64,000 nt of DNA from Neorhizobium lilium (GTDB lineage Bacteria > Pseudomonadota > Alphaproteobacteria > Rhizobiales > Rhizobiaceae): positions 682,001-746,000 of the forward strand of contig NZ_SBIP01000002.1 in assembly GCF_004053875.1 (NCBI RefSeq), given 5' to 3'. Position 1 is the first letter of the stretch. The number at the start of each line of letters is the position of its first letter. The translations under genes and the position numbers were made by a program. The notes under the pieces were generated by a model. It was given only the letters and a program-made list of their open reading frames with translations. It was not told the origin of the DNA and searched no databases. This document shows positions 30,721 to 43,015 of the stretch, piece by piece.

Positions 30721-32388
30721 TTACACGCGGGTCACGAAAACCGTGACGATCGGCTTCTTGCCCCAGGCTTCATTGGCCGTCGAACGCACGGCACGGCGAA
30801 TTGCCTCCCGCAGCGTCTCAAGATCCTTGCGGCGCGCCCGTGGGATGCTCTCGACTGCCCCGAGAACGGCGTCGTACAGCGTATCCTCCATCTCTTCCCC
30901 CTCGTGGTCGAGCTCCGGCAGGCCGAAGGCTTCGAGATCCGGATCGCCAAGGAAGTCAAAGCGGCTGTCGAGCAGCACGTTGACCGAGACATGGCCGACA
31001 TAGGAGAGCTTGCGGCGATCATTGATCCCCATCTCCTCCATGTCACCGATCAGCTTGCCATCCTTGAATATGCGGCCATGCGGAGCGTCGCCGATGACTT
31101 CTGCCGGTCCGGGCGCGAGCCTCAGGATATTGCCGTTGCGAACACGCGGAATGCTCTGGATGCCGGCCGACGCGCCAAGCGCCGCCTGCGCCGTCAGGTG
31201 AGCGGCTTCGCCATGCACGGGCACCAGAATCTGCGGCCGGGTCCACTCGTACATTTTCAGCAATTCGTTGCGGCGGGGATGACCCGAGACGTGTACCAGC
31301 GCATCGGTGTCGGTGATGATCTTCACGCCCCGCTCGATGAGGGCATTCTTGATCTCGATGATGCCTTTCTCGTTGCCAGGGATCGTGCGCGACGAAAACA
31401 CCACCGTATCGCCTGCCGACAGCGCAACATGGCGCATCTCGTCACGGGAAATCTTGGCAAGCGCCGCCCGGGACTCGCCCTGGCTTCCCGTCAGGATCAC
31501 CACCATCTTGTCGCGCGGAATGTAGCCGTATTCGTCCTCGGCAATGAACGGCTTCAGGCCTTCCATGATCCCGAGGTCCCGCGCCACGGCGACGACACGC
31601 TTCAGGGAACTGCCGAGCAGCAGGACTTCGCGACCGGCAGCCTGCGCGGCCTCGGCAATGGAGCGAATACGGCCCACATTGGAAGAGAAGGTCGTGACGG
31701 CGACGCGGCCTTCTGCGGCTTCGATGACCTTCCGCAGGCCTTCGGACACCTCCTCTTCGGAAGGCGATACGCCTTCGCGCAGGGCGTTGGTCGAGTCGCA
31801 CATCAACGCTAGAACGCCTTCGTCACCGATCTTGCGGAACCGGTCTTCGTCGGTCAGCGGGCCAAGCGACGGGGCATGGTCGATCTTCCAGTCGCCCGTA
31901 TGCACGACAGTGCCGAGCGGCGTGCGGATCACCAGCGACATGGGCTCAGGGATCGAGTGATTGACGCCGACCGCCTCGATGCTGAAAGGACCCACTTCGA
32001 TGCGGTCCCCAGCTTTGAAGATGGTCACCGGAATATTGGCCCTACCGCCTTCGTAGTTGCGCTTGGCCTCGAGCATGCCGGCCGTAAACGGCGATGCGTA
32101 GACGGGAACGTTCAGACCCGGCCACAGATCGTTCATCGCGCCGTAATGGTCCTCATGGGCATGGGTGATGATCATGGCCTTGAGGTTGTTGCGCTCCGCT
32201 TTGAGAAAGCGGATGTCCGGCAGCACGAGATCCACGCCCGGCAGATCCAGCCCCGGAAAGGTCACGCCACAATCCACCATGATCCACTGGCGCTTTCCTT
32301 GGGCGCCGTAGCCGTAAAGGGCGAGGTTCATGCCGATCTCGCCCACGCCGCCGAGGGGAAGAAACACCAGTTCTTCTTGGTTTGCCAT
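30721..32388 (-). CDS. rnj: ribonuclease J
   Basis: A 555-residue metallo-beta-lactamase/beta-CASP nuclease. The N-terminus is LVFLPLGGVGEIGMNLALYG, and the catalytic metal motif is IITHAHEDHYGA (H76, H78, D80, H81). The CASP part includes LALMCDSTNALREG and the later ILTGSQGESRAALAKIS and HVSGHPRRNEL. In alphaproteobacteria RNase J works as endo- and 5'-3' exonuclease in rRNA maturation and mRNA turnover. Its ATG is 7 bases from the birA stop, so it is the distal part of the nuo-birA-rnj series. Confidence 0.95.
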   Translation of the reverse strand: MANQEELVFLPLGGVGEIGMNLALYGYGAQGKRQWIMVDCGVTFPGLDLPGVDLVLPDIRFLKAERNNLKAMIITHAHEDHYGAMNDLWPGLNVPVYASPFTAGMLEAKRNYEGGRANIPVTIFKAGDRIEVGPFSIEAVGVNHSIPEPMSLVIRTPLGTVVHTGDWKIDHAPSLGPLTDEDRFRKIGDEGVLALMCDSTNALREGVSPSEEEVSEGLRKVIEAAEGRVAVTTFSSNVGRIRSIAEAAQAAGREVLLLGSSLKRVVAVARDLGIMEGLKPFIAEDEYGYIPRDKMVVILTGSQGESRAALAKISRDEMRHVALSAGDTVVFSSRTIPGNEKGIIEIKNALIERGVKIITDTDALVHVSGHPRRNELLKMYEWTRPQILVPVHGEAAHLTAQAALGASAGIQSIPRVRNGNILRLAPGPAEVIGDAPHGRIFKDGKLIGDMEEMGINDRRKLSYVGHVSVNVLLDSRFDFLGDPDLEAFGLPELDHEGEEMEDTLYDAVLGAVESIPRARRKDLETLREAIRRAVRSTANEAWGKKPIVTVFVTRV

Positions 32389-32395
32389 TCGCTAC

Positions 32396-33169
32396 TTATT
32401 CCGATCCGTGAAAAAATACGTCACCCGCCGCAATGGGCAACATAATGCCGTCTTTTGTTTCCAATTGCAGAAAGCCATCGTCATTGATACCGGCAAATCG
32501 CCCGACAAGCGACCGCTCCGGCAGGTTGACGGTGATGTTTTCCCCAATGCCGCAGGCTATGCTGCGCCAACGCCGGGTCACCTCCCGGGTTCCCTGCCCT
32601 TCGTTCCAAAGCTCCAGAACCTCCGCCATCTCCCTGTAAAGATGTGCGAAAACCTCTTGCGCCGAAACACCGGCACGATGGTCGGCAAGACGCGTTACCC
32701 CATAAGGCGCATTGTCGGGCATGTGCTGAATATTGATGCCGATGCCCACGACCAGCGCATGGCGACTATTCGGCATGATCTCGCCTTCGATCAGGATGCC
32801 GCAGGTCTTGGCGCGGCCGATCAGAATGTCGTTCGGCCATTTCACTTCAAGCGCAGGAGCGCCGGCCGGAAGAACCGACCGGATAGCGCCATGCACGGCT
32901 ACAGCTACGGCGAGCGGAAGGGAGCCCACCAGATGCGGCGGTGCCGGGTCGAGCATCAGCAACGAGGCGTATAGATTGCCAGGCTCCGACATCCAGGAGC
33001 GCCCACGGCGGCCTCGCCCGGCCGTCTGGCGGTCCGCCGTCACCCATAACAAACCGGAATCGCCCGCGCGAGCGCGGGCGAGACATTCGCTATTGGTGGA
33101 GCCGACTTCGGACAGCGACTCATGGCGGAAGGCCTCCAATGAGAACCGCCCGTTCCGACCAACTGCCAT
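32396..33169 (-). CDS. birA: biotin-[acetyl-CoA-carboxylase] ligase
   Basis: A 257-residue biotin protein ligase. It has VGSTNSECLARA, the adenylate-binding GRGRRGRSWMSEPGNLY, LEVKWPNDILIGRAKTCGIL, and VVGIGINI. There is no N-terminal helix-turn-helix, so this is the monofunctional class I type that biotinylates carboxylases but does not repress transcription. The ATG at 33169 is 2 bases after the nuoN stop, indicating read-through from the nuo operon. Confidence 0.94.
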   Translation of the reverse strand: MAVGRNGRFSLEAFRHESLSEVGSTNSECLARARAGDSGLLWVTADRQTAGRGRRGRSWMSEPGNLYASLLMLDPAPPHLVGSLPLAVAVAVHGAIRSVLPAGAPALEVKWPNDILIGRAKTCGILIEGEIMPNSRHALVVGIGINIQHMPDNAPYGVTRLADHRAGVSAQEVFAHLYREMAEVLELWNEGQGTREVTRRWRSIACGIGENITVNLPERSLVGRFAGINDDGFLQLETKDGIMLPIAAGDVFFHGSE

Positions 33170-33171
33170 CC

Positions 33172-34614
33172 TCAGAAGAAGGACTTTGCTGCGGCTTGTG
33201 CCGCACTGCCGATCGGCCCGCCGATCACCACATAGGCGATGACGAACAGGCCGGACAGGCCGAATACCAGCTTCAGCATGCCGCCGGTGCGCGCGAACTC
33301 GCCTGTTGGCTGGTCGAACCACATCAGCTTGACGATGCGCAGGTAGTAATAGGCGCCGACGACCGATGACAGAACGCCGATGACCGACAGCGCATAGAGC
33401 TTTGCCTGGATAGCCGCGACGAACACGAAATACTTGGCGAAGAAGCCGGCGAGCGGCGGAATGCCGGCCATCGAGAACATCAGCGCAGTCAGCATCACCG
33501 CCATGAACGGCTTGGTGGACGAAAGTCCTGCAAGATCGTCTACGCTCTCGACATAAAGCCCGTCAGGACGGCGCATGGCTAGAATGCAGGCGAAGGTTCC
33601 GAGTGTCATGATCATGTAGATGGTCATGTAGAGCACGACACCCGATACGCCCGTTTCCGAGCCTGCAGCGAGACCGACCAGCGCAAAGCCCATGTGGCCG
33701 ATCGAGGAATAGGCCATCAGGCGCTTGATGTTCCGCTGGCCGATCGCGGCAAACGAACCGAGCAGCATGGACGCGATCGATACGAAAACGATGATCTGGC
33801 GCCAGTCGGCAACGATCGGCGAGAAGGCTTCCGAGACGACGCGCACCAGGATCGCCATGGCGGCAACCTTGGGACCGGCCGCGAAGAAGGCGGTGACAGG
33901 GGTCGGCGCGCCTTCGTACACGTCGGGCGTCCACATATGGAACGGCACGGCGGAGATCTTGAAGCAGGCACCGGCGAGCACGAAAACCATGCCGAAGATG
34001 AGGCCGAGCCCGCGGGTTTCGGTGGAGAGAACCTTGGCGATTTCGTCGAAGCCCGTATTGCCTGTGAAGCCGTAGACCAGCGACATGCCATAGAGCATCA
34101 TGCCCGACGACAGCGCGCCGAGTACGAAATACTTGAGGCCGGCTTCCGTCGAGCGGATGCTGTCCCGGTTGAACGCCGCCACGACGTAAAGCGAAAGCGA
34201 CATCAATTCGAGGCCGAGATAGAAGGCGATCAGGTCATTCGCCGAAATCAGCACCATCATGCCGAGCGTCGACAGCACCAGGACGACCGGAAACTCGAAG
34301 CTGTCGAGTTGCAGGAAGCGGGCCTGACCGAAGGACAGGGCGATGGCGACGATAGAGCCGATCAGCGCCAGCACCTTCATGAAGCGGGCGAAAGGATCAA
34401 GCATGAAGGCCCCGCCCCAGGCTTCGCCACTTGCCGGAGAGAAAACCAGCCAGAGCGCCGCGACGGCCAGCAGCGCCACCGCAAGACCGGTGACCAAAGG
34501 CGCCGACTTTTCGCCGGTGAACACGCCGATCATCAGAAGCGCAAGAGCGCCAACCGCCAGGATAACCTCCGGCATGGAGAGGTGCAGACTGAGAGAGAGG
34601 AGTTCAGCGGTCAT
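33172..34614 (-). CDS. nuoN: NADH-quinone oxidoreductase subunit N
   Basis: A 480-residue antiporter-like membrane subunit of complex I with about fourteen membrane helices. The discontinuous-helix regions and conserved lysines are in segments such as [20 protein letters not shown] and [20 protein letters not shown]. With NuoL and NuoM it forms the proton-pumping arm. Last nuo gene; birA begins 2 bases further on. Confidence 0.97.
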   Translation of the reverse strand: MTAELLSLSLHLSMPEVILAVGALALLMIGVFTGEKSAPLVTGLAVALLAVAALWLVFSPASGEAWGGAFMLDPFARFMKVLALIGSIVAIALSFGQARFLQLDSFEFPVVLVLSTLGMMVLISANDLIAFYLGLELMSLSLYVVAAFNRDSIRSTEAGLKYFVLGALSSGMMLYGMSLVYGFTGNTGFDEIAKVLSTETRGLGLIFGMVFVLAGACFKISAVPFHMWTPDVYEGAPTPVTAFFAAGPKVAAMAILVRVVSEAFSPIVADWRQIIVFVSIASMLLGSFAAIGQRNIKRLMAYSSIGHMGFALVGLAAGSETGVSGVVLYMTIYMIMTLGTFACILAMRRPDGLYVESVDDLAGLSSTKPFMAVMLTALMFSMAGIPPLAGFFAKYFVFVAAIQAKLYALSVIGVLSSVVGAYYYLRIVKLMWFDQPTGEFARTGGMLKLVFGLSGLFVIAYVVIGGPIGSAAQAAAKSFF

Positions 34615-34632
34615 GTCTAATCTTGTCCCGTC

Positions 34633-36144
34633 TCACTGCACATTCAGTGCAAGGTTCTTCGCCGCCTGCAGGGCTGCGGTATAGTTGTTCACCACGAGGT
34701 CTACCGAGGCAGCGGTCGCATCGAAGACCGGAGCCGGATAGACGCCGAAAAAGATGGTCAGAACGAGCAGCGGATAGAGAATGAGCTTTTCGCGGTTCGA
34801 AAGATCCAGCAGCGACTTCAGGCTTTCCTTCTCCAGCGGGCCGAAGATCACCCGGCGATAGAGCCACAGAGCGTAGGAGGCCGACAGGATGACCCCGGTA
34901 GCCGCAAACAGCGCCACCCAGGTGTTGACGCGGAAGACGCCGATGATCGTCAGGAATTCCCCAATAAAGCCGGAAGTGCCCGGCAGCCCGACATTGGCCA
35001 TGGTGAAAACCATCAAGGCGACGGCATATTTCGGCATGTTGCTGACGAGGCCGCCATAGGCCGAGATTTCACGGGTGTGCAGCCGGTCATAGACGACGCC
35101 GACGCAGAGGAAGAGCGCACCGGATACGATGCCGTGCGACAGCATCTGGAACAACGCGCCCTGCAGGCCCTGCGTATTGGCCGCGAAAATGCCCATGGTC
35201 ACGTAGCCCATATGGGCAACGGAGGAATAGGCAATCAACTTCTTGATGTCGTCTTGCATCAGCGCCACCAGCGAGGTGTAGATGATGGCAAGCACGGAGA
35301 GCGTAAAGACGAAGGGCGCGAAATGCTCCGATGCCAGCGGCAGCATGGAGAGCGAGAAACGGACGAAGCCGTAGCCGCCGAGCTTCAGCATGACGCCGGC
35401 CAGAATGACGGAGCCGGCGGTCGGTGCCTGCACGTGCGCATCGGGCAGCCAGGTATGAACCGGCCACATGGGCATCTTCACCGAGAAGGCTGCGAAGAAG
35501 GCGAGCCACAGCCAGGTCTGCATGCCGGCCGGGAAGCCGAATTTCAGCAGTTCCGTGATGTCGGTCGTACCGGCCTGCCAATACATGGCCATGATCGCAA
35601 GCATGGTCAGAACCGAGCCGGCCAGGGTGTAAAGGAAGAACTTGTAGGACGCATAGACGCGGTCCTTGCCGCCCCATACGCCGATGATCACGAACATCGG
35701 GATCAGCGTCGCTTCGAAGAAGACGTAGAAGAGCACGATATCGAGGGCGACGAAGACGCCGACCATGACCACTTCCAGAAGCAGGAAGGCGATCATGTAT
35801 TCCTTGATACGCTTGTCTACCGCTTCCCAACTCGCCAGCACGCAGAAGGGCATGAGGAAGGTCGTCAGGATGACGAACAGCATGGAGATGCCGTCCACCC
35901 CGAGATGGTAGGCGATACCGGTGTTGAGCCAGTCATGCTTCTCGACCATCTGGAAGCCGGCATTCGAATTGTCGAAGCCGATCCACACGAACAACGACAC
36001 CACAAATGTGGCGACCGTCGTCAGCAGCGATATGTTCAGGACGTTGCGGCGGCCGTTCGCCCCCTCCCCGTTCATGAACAGGAGAAGCAGAACGCCGACC
36101 AGCGGCAGGAAGGTGACCGTCGAGAGAATGGGCCAGTCGGTCAT
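34633..36144 (-). CDS. nuoM: NADH-quinone oxidoreductase subunit M
   Basis: A 503-residue antiporter-like subunit. It shows [37 protein letters not shown] and [20 protein letters not shown], typical of NuoM. The ATG at 36144 shares one base with the nuoL stop (TAATG); the upstream open frame from 36393 lies inside nuoL and is not used. Confidence 0.97.
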   Translation of the reverse strand: MTDWPILSTVTFLPLVGVLLLLFMNGEGANGRRNVLNISLLTTVATFVVSLFVWIGFDNSNAGFQMVEKHDWLNTGIAYHLGVDGISMLFVILTTFLMPFCVLASWEAVDKRIKEYMIAFLLLEVVMVGVFVALDIVLFYVFFEATLIPMFVIIGVWGGKDRVYASYKFFLYTLAGSVLTMLAIMAMYWQAGTTDITELLKFGFPAGMQTWLWLAFFAAFSVKMPMWPVHTWLPDAHVQAPTAGSVILAGVMLKLGGYGFVRFSLSMLPLASEHFAPFVFTLSVLAIIYTSLVALMQDDIKKLIAYSSVAHMGYVTMGIFAANTQGLQGALFQMLSHGIVSGALFLCVGVVYDRLHTREISAYGGLVSNMPKYAVALMVFTMANVGLPGTSGFIGEFLTIIGVFRVNTWVALFAATGVILSASYALWLYRRVIFGPLEKESLKSLLDLSNREKLILYPLLVLTIFFGVYPAPVFDATAASVDLVVNNYTAALQAAKNLALNVQ

Positions 36145-38144
36145 TACATGGAGCTCCCAAGCATCATCCAGGTGACCAGGGCTGCGATACCGATCATCAT
36201 GGCGAAGGCATAGTGATAAAGGTAGCCGGACTGCAGTTTCACAACCCGGTTTGTAACATCGACCACGCGGGCGGCAACGCCGTTGGGGCCATAAGCGTCG
36301 ATGACGGCGATGTCGCCCTTCTTCCACAGGAAGCGGCCGAGTGCCTTGGCAGAACGCACGAAGAGGAAGTCGTAGAGCTCGTCGAAATACCACTTGTTGA
36401 GCAGGAATTCATAGAGCACCCGCTGCGAGGCCGCGAGACGCTTCGGCGTCTCCGGCGATTTGATGTAGAAGTACCAGGCGGTCACGAAGCCGATCAGCAT
36501 GGCGACGAAGGGGCTCAGGCCCACCCATACCGGAACGTGATGGAACTCGGCCAGAAGCTCGTTGTGCTCTGACGTGAAGAGCGCACCCTTCCAGAACTCC
36601 ATATATTCTTCGCCGTAGAACATGCCTTCGAAGACGAAGCCCGCCACGACCGCACCGATGGCAAGGATGTAGAGCGGAACCAGCATGACGCTCGGCGATT
36701 CATGCACATGGTGCATCACGTCATGGCTTGCCCGCGGCTTGCCGAAGAACGTGAGGAAGATCAGCCGCCAGGAATAGAAGCTGGTGAACATCGCCGCGAT
36801 GACGAGCAGCGTGAAGGCGAAGCCCGAGGCCGGCGAATGCGAGGCATAGGTCGCCTCGATGATCACGTCCTTGGAGAAGAAGCCCGCAAAGCCGATCGGC
36901 GTAAAGGGAATACCGACGCCGGTGATCGCAAACGTCCCGATCATCATCATGGCGAAGGTGATCTTGATGTGCGGACGCAGGCCGCCCATGTGGCGCATGT
37001 CCTGTTCGCCATCGACGGCATGGATGACCGAACCGGCGCAGAGGAACAGCAGCGCCTTGAAGAAGGCGTGCGTGAACAGATGGAAGATCGCCGCGCCATA
37101 GGCCCCGACGCCGAGCGCCACGAACATGTAGCCCAGCTGCGAGCAGGTCGAGTAGGCGATGACGCGCTTGATATCGTTTTGCACCAGGCCGACGGTCGCC
37201 GCAAAAAATGCGGTAATGGCACCGATAATCGTCACGAAAAGAAGGGCGTTGGGCGACAGTTCGAAGATCGGCGACATGCGGGCGACAAGGAAGACGCCGG
37301 CCGTAACCATGGTCGCGGCGTGGATCAGCGCTGAAACAGGCGTCGGGCCTTCCATCGCGTCCGGAAGCCAGGTGTGCAGCAGGAACTGCGCCGACTTGCC
37401 CATAGCGCCCATGAAGAGCAGCAGGCAGACGACCGTTACGGCCTGCGCCTTGTCCAGGTGCATGCCGAAGATGTTGATGACCGCCTGCGTGGCATCGGCG
37501 GCACCTTCCTTCGGCAGGTAATTGGCGGCTGCCGCAAAGATGGTCTCGAAGTTGATCGAGCCGAACAGCACGAACAGGCCGGAAATGCCGAGAATGAAGC
37601 CGAAATCGCCAACGCGGTTGACGATGAAGGCCTTCATCGCCGCAGCCGACGCGGAGGGCTTCTTGTACCAGAAGCCGATCAGCAGATAGGACGCAAGGCC
37701 CACGCCTTCCCAGCCGAAGAACATCTGCGCCAGATTGTCCGACGTGATCAGCATCAGCATGGCGAAGGTGAAGAGCGACAGATAGGCGAAGAAGCGCGGC
37801 CGATGCGGGTCGTGGTGCATGTAGCCGATCGAGTAGATATGCACGAGCGTCGAGACCGAATTGACCACGACGAACATGATCGCCGTCAGCGTATCGACGC
37901 GGAAGGCCCACTCGACATCGATGCCGCCGGACTGGATCCAGCGTAGCACCGGCACCTTAATCACTTCGCCTGCTTCGCCATGTGCGATCGCGACGTTGAA
38001 GAACACGATCCAGGACAAGACGGCAGCGATGATCATCAGGCCGCTGGTGACATATTCGGATGCCTTGGAACCGATCGAGCGGCCAAAAAGGCCGACGATC
38101 AGGAAGCCGATCAGGGGAAGAAAGACGATTGCCTTGTAGATCAT
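36144..38144 (-). CDS. nuoL: NADH-quinone oxidoreductase subunit L
   Basis: A 666-residue protein, the largest membrane subunit, with sixteen or so helices including the long amphipathic lateral helix region near the C-terminus. Diagnostic segments: [57 protein letters not shown] and [19 protein letters not shown]. It starts 7 bases after nuoK. Confidence 0.97.
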   Translation of the reverse strand: MIYKAIVFLPLIGFLIVGLFGRSIGSKASEYVTSGLMIIAAVLSWIVFFNVAIAHGEAGEVIKVPVLRWIQSGGIDVEWAFRVDTLTAIMFVVVNSVSTLVHIYSIGYMHHDPHRPRFFAYLSLFTFAMLMLITSDNLAQMFFGWEGVGLASYLLIGFWYKKPSASAAAMKAFIVNRVGDFGFILGISGLFVLFGSINFETIFAAAANYLPKEGAADATQAVINIFGMHLDKAQAVTVVCLLLFMGAMGKSAQFLLHTWLPDAMEGPTPVSALIHAATMVTAGVFLVARMSPIFELSPNALLFVTIIGAITAFFAATVGLVQNDIKRVIAYSTCSQLGYMFVALGVGAYGAAIFHLFTHAFFKALLFLCAGSVIHAVDGEQDMRHMGGLRPHIKITFAMMMIGTFAITGVGIPFTPIGFAGFFSKDVIIEATYASHSPASGFAFTLLVIAAMFTSFYSWRLIFLTFFGKPRASHDVMHHVHESPSVMLVPLYILAIGAVVAGFVFEGMFYGEEYMEFWKGALFTSEHNELLAEFHHVPVWVGLSPFVAMLIGFVTAWYFYIKSPETPKRLAASQRVLYEFLLNKWYFDELYDFLFVRSAKALGRFLWKKGDIAVIDAYGPNGVAARVVDVTNRVVKLQSGYLYHYAFAMMIGIAALVTWMMLGSSM

Positions 38145-38151
38145 AACCCGA

Positions 38152-38460
38152 TCAGCCCTTCATCATATTGACGTCTTCAACCGCGATCGAGCCACGGTTG
38201 CGGTAGAAGACGACGAGAATTGCAAGACCGATGGCGGCTTCGGCAGCGGCGACGGTCAGAATGAACAATGCGAACACCTGGCCGACGATGTCGTTCAGGA
38301 AGGAGGAGAAGGCCACCATGTTCAGGTTCACGGCAAGCAGGATGAGCTCGACGGACATCAGGATGATGATGACGTTCTTGCGGTTCAGGAAGATCCCGAA
38401 AATGCCGAGCGTGAAGAGGATGGCGCTGACCGTGAGGTAATGGGAAAGACCGATTTCCAT
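38152..38460 (-). CDS. nuoK: NADH-quinone oxidoreductase subunit K
   Basis: A 102-residue three-helix subunit (homologue of mitochondrial ND4L). Conserved glutamates are in [12 protein letters not shown] and [13 protein letters not shown]. It starts 22 bases after nuoJ. Confidence 0.97.
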   Translation of the reverse strand: MEIGLSHYLTVSAILFTLGIFGIFLNRKNVIIILMSVELILLAVNLNMVAFSSFLNDIVGQVFALFILTVAAAEAAIGLAILVVFYRNRGSIAVEDVNMMKG

Positions 38461-38482
38461 ATTCTTGTTCCTTATGCCCGCT

Positions 38483-39097
38483 TCAGAGGCCCTGGCCTGA
38501 TTTGACCTTGACGACCTCGACGGCCGTTGCCGGCGTCCGGGCCACCTGGCGCGAGATATCCTGACGCTTGATATGCTGGCGATGGCGAAGTGTCAGCACG
38601 ATCGCGCCGATCATCGCCACCAGCAGGATCATGCCGGCGATCTGGAAGAAATAGACGTAGTTCGTGTAGAGCACGTCGCCCAGGGCGGCGGTATTGGTCC
38701 GCTGCGCCGGGTTCGGAATGGGCATGGTGATCGACTGCGCAGCCTGCGGGGTGAGCACGCTGCCACCGATCACGACGATGAGTTCTGCCGCCACGATGAG
38801 GCCGACGAGGATGCCGATCGGCGCATATTGCAGAACGCCCGAACGAAGCTCCGCAAAGTCGATGTCGAGCATCATCACCACGAAGAGAAACAGCACCGCA
38901 ACGGCGCCGATATAGACGACCAGCAGGATCATCGCCAGGAATTCGGCGCCCGTCAGCAGAAACAGGCCCGCGGCATTGAAGAAGACCAGGATGAGAAACA
39001 GCACCGAGTGGACCGGGTTCTTGGCCGAGATGACCATGAACGCCGATGCGATCGCGACGAACGCGAAGATATAGAAGAAGATAGCCTGCAGACCCAT
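38483..39097 (-). CDS. nuoJ: NADH-quinone oxidoreductase subunit J
   Basis: A 204-residue membrane subunit (ND6 homologue) beginning [20 protein letters not shown], with [20 protein letters not shown] and [20 protein letters not shown], the usual NuoJ pattern. The frame continues upstream to 39169, but ATG 39097 matches the family start. An overlapping frame in another phase is a shadow. Confidence 0.96.
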   Translation of the reverse strand: MGLQAIFFYIFAFVAIASAFMVISAKNPVHSVLFLILVFFNAAGLFLLTGAEFLAMILLVVYIGAVAVLFLFVVMMLDIDFAELRSGVLQYAPIGILVGLIVAAELIVVIGGSVLTPQAAQSITMPIPNPAQRTNTAALGDVLYTNYVYFFQIAGMILLVAMIGAIVLTLRHRQHIKRQDISRQVARTPATAVEVVKVKSGQGL

Positions 39098-39221
39098 CGT
39101 GGTGCCTTTTCGTGCCTCTCGGAACAGGAGCGCCCCGCCCCTTTCCGTCAGAATCCGGCGCATGGACATGCACCGGAATATTCAGTCCCTGTCGAGCGGC
39201 GCGACGCCGCCCGGATACGCC

Positions 39222-39713
39222 TCAACGGTAAGGCGCGTCCATCGTGATGTTGCGGGCGATTTCCCGCTCCCAGCGGTCGCCGTTTTCCAGCAGCCGTTCC
39301 TTGTCGTAGTAAAGCTCTTCGCGCGTCTCGGTCGAGAATTCGAAATTCGGGCCTTCCACGATCGCATCGACCGGGCAAGCCTCCTGGCAGAAGCCGCAAT
39401 AGATGCACTTCACCATGTCGATATCGTAACGCACCGTGCGGCGCGTGCCGTCATTGCGGCGCGGACCGGCTTCGATGGTAATGGCCTGGGCGGGACAGAT
39501 CGCCTCGCACAGCTTGCAGGCGATGCAGCGCTCTTCCCCGTTCGGGTAGCGGCGAAGAGCGTGTTCACCACGAAAGCGCGGCGAGATCGGCCCCTTTTCG
39601 AAAGGATAGTTGATCGTCGCCTTCTGCTTGAAGAAATAACGCATCGACAGGAAGAATGCGCTGACGAATTCCTTCAGGAACAGCGAGTTGACGGTCTGGG
39701 TAAGACTAGCCAT
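39222..39713 (-). CDS. nuoI: NADH-quinone oxidoreductase subunit I
   Basis: A 163-residue ferredoxin-like subunit with two 4Fe-4S motifs: [16 protein letters not shown] and [16 protein letters not shown], which carry clusters N6a and N6b. It sits in the peripheral arm next to the membrane. The gap to nuoJ is 124 bases, unusually wide for this operon and with no gene seen in it. Confidence 0.97.
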   Translation of the reverse strand: MASLTQTVNSLFLKEFVSAFFLSMRYFFKQKATINYPFEKGPISPRFRGEHALRRYPNGEERCIACKLCEAICPAQAITIEAGPRRNDGTRRTVRYDIDMVKCIYCGFCQEACPVDAIVEGPNFEFSTETREELYYDKERLLENGDRWEREIARNITMDAPYR

Positions 39714-39753
39714 CTTTATTCTCCAGTGTGGCCGTAAGCGAGGTGGGCCATGA

Positions 39754-40803
39754 TCAAGCCCAACCCGTCAGCTTCAGCACGAATGCGGTGATGACGACCA
39801 TTGCCAGCGACAGCGGAAGGAAGACCTTCCAGCCGAGTCGCATCAGTTGGTCGTAGCGGTAGCGCGGCACGAAGGCTTTGACCATGGCGTAGCCGAAGAA
39901 GATCAGCCCAACCTTGAGAATGAACCAGATAATGCCCGGCACCCAGTTGATCAGCCAGAAGTCCACCGGGGGAAGCCAGCCGCCCAGGAAGAGAATGCTG
40001 GTCAGCGAGCAGATGAGCAGGATGGCGGCATATTCACCGAGCATCAGCATCATGTACGGCGCCGAGGAATATTCGACCATGTAACCGGCGACCAGTTCCG
40101 ATTCCGCCTCCGGAAGGTCGAAGGGAGGACGGTTGGTTTCGGCAAGGCCCGAAATGAAGAACACCACGAACATCGGGAAGAGCGGGATGAAGTGCCAGTC
40201 GAGGAATGAGCTGGGCAGCCCCATCATCGTGCCAAGGCCCGTATGCTGGGCGTTGACGATATCCGTCAGGTTGAGCGATCCAACACAGAGCAGCACGGTC
40301 ACGATCACGAAACCGATGGAGACTTCGTAGGACACCATCTGTGCAGCCGAGCGAAGCGCGCCTAAGAAAGCGTATTTCGAGTTCGATGCCCAGCCGCTCA
40401 TGATGATGCCGTAGACTTCCAGCGAGGAAATCGCAAACACGTAGAGCAGACCGACATTGATGTTGGCGATCACCCAGTTGGGGTTGAACGGAATGACCGC
40501 CCAGGTGGCCAGTGCCAACGTCACCGACACCAGGGGAGCGAGGAGGAAGACGCCCTTGTTGGCGCCAGCCGGAATGATCGGCTCCTTGAAGACGAACTTC
40601 AGAAGGTCGGCAAAGGACTGGAACAGGCCGAAAGGACCAACCACGTTCGGGCCGCGGCGCAACTGAACGGCTGCCCAGATCTTGCGGTCTGCCAGAAGAA
40701 TATAGGCGATGAAGATCAGAAGGCAGACCAGCAGCAGCAGCGACTGCGCGATCATGACGATTGCCGGCCAGGCATAGGTCGAGAAGAACGAGTCCATGTT
40801 CAT
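39754..40803 (-). CDS. nuoH: NADH-quinone oxidoreductase subunit H
   Basis: A 349-residue membrane subunit (ND1 homologue) that lines the quinone chamber. Diagnostic: [40 protein letters not shown] and [21 protein letters not shown] start at residue 3 (MDSFF) is equally possible. It lies 1 base from the nuoG stop. Confidence 0.97.
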   Translation of the reverse strand: MNMDSFFSTYAWPAIVMIAQSLLLLVCLLIFIAYILLADRKIWAAVQLRRGPNVVGPFGLFQSFADLLKFVFKEPIIPAGANKGVFLLAPLVSVTLALATWAVIPFNPNWVIANINVGLLYVFAISSLEVYGIIMSGWASNSKYAFLGALRSAAQMVSYEVSIGFVIVTVLLCVGSLNLTDIVNAQHTGLGTMMGLPSSFLDWHFIPLFPMFVVFFISGLAETNRPPFDLPEAESELVAGYMVEYSSAPYMMLMLGEYAAILLICSLTSILFLGGWLPPVDFWLINWVPGIIWFILKVGLIFFGYAMVKAFVPRYRYDQLMRLGWKVFLPLSLAMVVITAFVLKLTGWA

Positions 40804-40804
40804 A

Positions 40805-42886
40805 TTACTCCGCCGCAGCCTGGAAATTGTTGCGGGCCAAGGACGAGCATTCGGCCATCACTGCCGAAGCGCGTGCGATCGGGTTCGTCAAATAGAAGTC
40901 TTTGATCGGCGAAGCAAACACGGACTTCGACATCTCACCGCCTTTTTGTCCGAGTGTCGCAATTTGGTCTACGGAACCGGGTGTGATCTCGTCGAGTGCC
41001 GCAAAATGCGGGTAATCCGCATAGAGCCTGGCACGCAGGGCCGGTAGCGAGTCGAAGGGGAGCCGCTTGCCGAGCACGTCCGACAGGGCGCGCAGAATGG
41101 CCCAGTCTTCGCGTGCTTCGCCCGGCGCAAACCCGGCGCGGCTGCCCATCTGGACACGGCCTTCTGTATTGACCCAGGTGCCCGACTTTTCCGTATAGGT
41201 CGCGCCCGGCAGGATGACGTCCGCATGGTGGGCACCGGCATCGCCATGGCTGCCGATATAGACGGTGAAGCCCGCACTCTTCTTCGAGAAATCGAGTTCG
41301 TCGGCGCCGAGCAGGAAGAGAACGTCCATGCCAGTCAGCATGTCGGCCGCATTGACGCCATTGGCACCGGGCACGAAGCCGAGATCGAGACCGCCCACGC
41401 GAGCCGCCGCCGTATGGAGAACGCCGAAGCCATTCCATTCGGCGGTAATCGCGCCGACGGAACCGGCAAGCTTTGCTGCGGCAGCAAGAATGGCCGCACC
41501 ATCGGGCCGGGCAAGTGCCCCCTGCCCCACGATGATCATCGGGTTCTTGACGCCGCGCATGGTGTCGGCAAAGCCGAGGCGCCCAGCCGCGAGGTCCGAC
41601 AGCGTATCGGTGCCAGCGCCAAGATATTCATAAGGATAGCGCAGATCGCTCACGTCGCCGATGGCGGCGATCGGGAAGTTGCCGCACCGGAAACGCTTAC
41701 GGATGCGGGCATTTAGCACCGCTGCCTCGAAGCGCGGGTTAGCGCCGATGAGAAGGAGCGCGCCAGCCTGTTCGATGCCTTCGATCGTCGGGTTGAAGAT
41801 ATAGCTTGCGCGGCCTTGCGACGGATCGAGCGCCGTCCCGTCCTGGCGACAGTCGAGATTATCCGATCCGAGCGAACGGATCAGCTCCTTCAGGGCATAC
41901 ATTTCCTCGACGGCGGCTAGATCGCCGGCGATCGCGCCGATCTTGGCAGCGGAGGTTGCCGAGACGGCAGCCTTAATGGCGCCAAACGCTTCGCCCCAGG
42001 TAGCGGCGGTCAACCGGCCGTTCCTGCGGACGTAAGGCCGGTCGAGACGCTGGGTCTTCAGGCCGTCCCAGATGAAGCGGGTCTTGTCGGAAATCCACTC
42101 TTCGTTCACCTGCTCGTTGACGCGCGGCATGATGCGCATCACTTCGCGGCCACGCGTATCGACGCGGATGGCCGAACCGACAGCGTCCATGACGTCGATC
42201 GATTCTGTCTTGCCGAGTTCCCACGGACGGGCGGTGAAGGCGAACGGCTTCGAGGTCAGCGCGCCGACCGGGCAGAGATCGACTACGTTGCCCTGGAGCT
42301 CGGACGTCATGGCCTGTTCGAGATAGGTCGTGATCTCTGCATCTTCACCTCGACCGATCAGGCCGAGTTCGGAAATGCCTGCAACTTCAGTGGTAAAGCG
42401 GACGCAGCGTGTGCAATGGATGCAGCGGTTCATCACCGTCTTCACCAACGGGCCGATATACTTGTCTTCGACGGCGCGCTTGTTTTCCGTATAGCGCGAG
42501 CTGTCGATGCCGAACGCCATGGCCTGGTCCTGCAGGTCGCATTCGCCACCCTGGTCGCAGATCGGGCAATCCAGCGGATGGTTGATCAGCAGGAATTCCA
42601 TCACGCCTTCGCGGGCCTTCTTGACCATCGGCGTATTGGTGAAAACTTCCGGCAGTTCGCCGTTCGGGCCGCCGCGGACATCGCGCACACCCATGGCGCA
42701 GGAGGCGGCCGGCTTCGGCGGGCCGCCCTTCACCTCTATCAGGCACATGCGGCAATTGCCCGCGACCGAAAGACGCTCGTGGAAACAAAAGCGCGGAACT
42801 TCGGCGCCGGCTTCCTCGCATGCCTGAAGCAGCGTGAAATGATCCGGAACTTCGACCTCTTTGCCGTCAACCTTCAGCTTAACCAT
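40805..42886 (-). CDS. nuoG: NADH-quinone oxidoreductase subunit G
   Basis: A 693-residue iron-sulfur subunit. The N-terminus has a 2Fe-2S motif ([19 protein letters not shown]), a histidine-ligated 4Fe-4S motif ([18 protein letters not shown]) and [13 protein letters not shown]. The rest is a degenerate molybdopterin-oxidoreductase fold ([20 protein letters not shown]). 129 bases separate it from nuoF with no recognisable gene. Confidence 0.97.
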   Translation of the reverse strand: MVKLKVDGKEVEVPDHFTLLQACEEAGAEVPRFCFHERLSVAGNCRMCLIEVKGGPPKPAASCAMGVRDVRGGPNGELPEVFTNTPMVKKAREGVMEFLLINHPLDCPICDQGGECDLQDQAMAFGIDSSRYTENKRAVEDKYIGPLVKTVMNRCIHCTRCVRFTTEVAGISELGLIGRGEDAEITTYLEQAMTSELQGNVVDLCPVGALTSKPFAFTARPWELGKTESIDVMDAVGSAIRVDTRGREVMRIMPRVNEQVNEEWISDKTRFIWDGLKTQRLDRPYVRRNGRLTAATWGEAFGAIKAAVSATSAAKIGAIAGDLAAVEEMYALKELIRSLGSDNLDCRQDGTALDPSQGRASYIFNPTIEGIEQAGALLLIGANPRFEAAVLNARIRKRFRCGNFPIAAIGDVSDLRYPYEYLGAGTDTLSDLAAGRLGFADTMRGVKNPMIIVGQGALARPDGAAILAAAAKLAGSVGAITAEWNGFGVLHTAAARVGGLDLGFVPGANGVNAADMLTGMDVLFLLGADELDFSKKSAGFTVYIGSHGDAGAHHADVILPGATYTEKSGTWVNTEGRVQMGSRAGFAPGEAREDWAILRALSDVLGKRLPFDSLPALRARLYADYPHFAALDEITPGSVDQIATLGQKGGEMSKSVFASPIKDFYLTNPIARASAVMAECSSLARNNFQAAAE

Positions 42887-43015
42887 CGTCTCACTTACGT
42901 CCTTCGTTCATCCCGCAGTCGCCGACCGGAGATCAATCCTTGCCCTTCAACAGCGAATTCGCCTTGCCAGCCTGGTCACTCGGCCGGATCTGCCCCCGAG
43001 CCCCCGCCAACTGCT

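Noticed and set aside
38472..39173. A 233-codon frame overlapping nuoJ in another phase
   Set aside because: The nuoJ frame carries the conserved membrane helices; this one is Arg/Gly-rich and a shadow.
42887..43015. Possible small gene between nuoF and nuoG
   Set aside because: Only very short frames without a ribosome site are present in the 129 bases.
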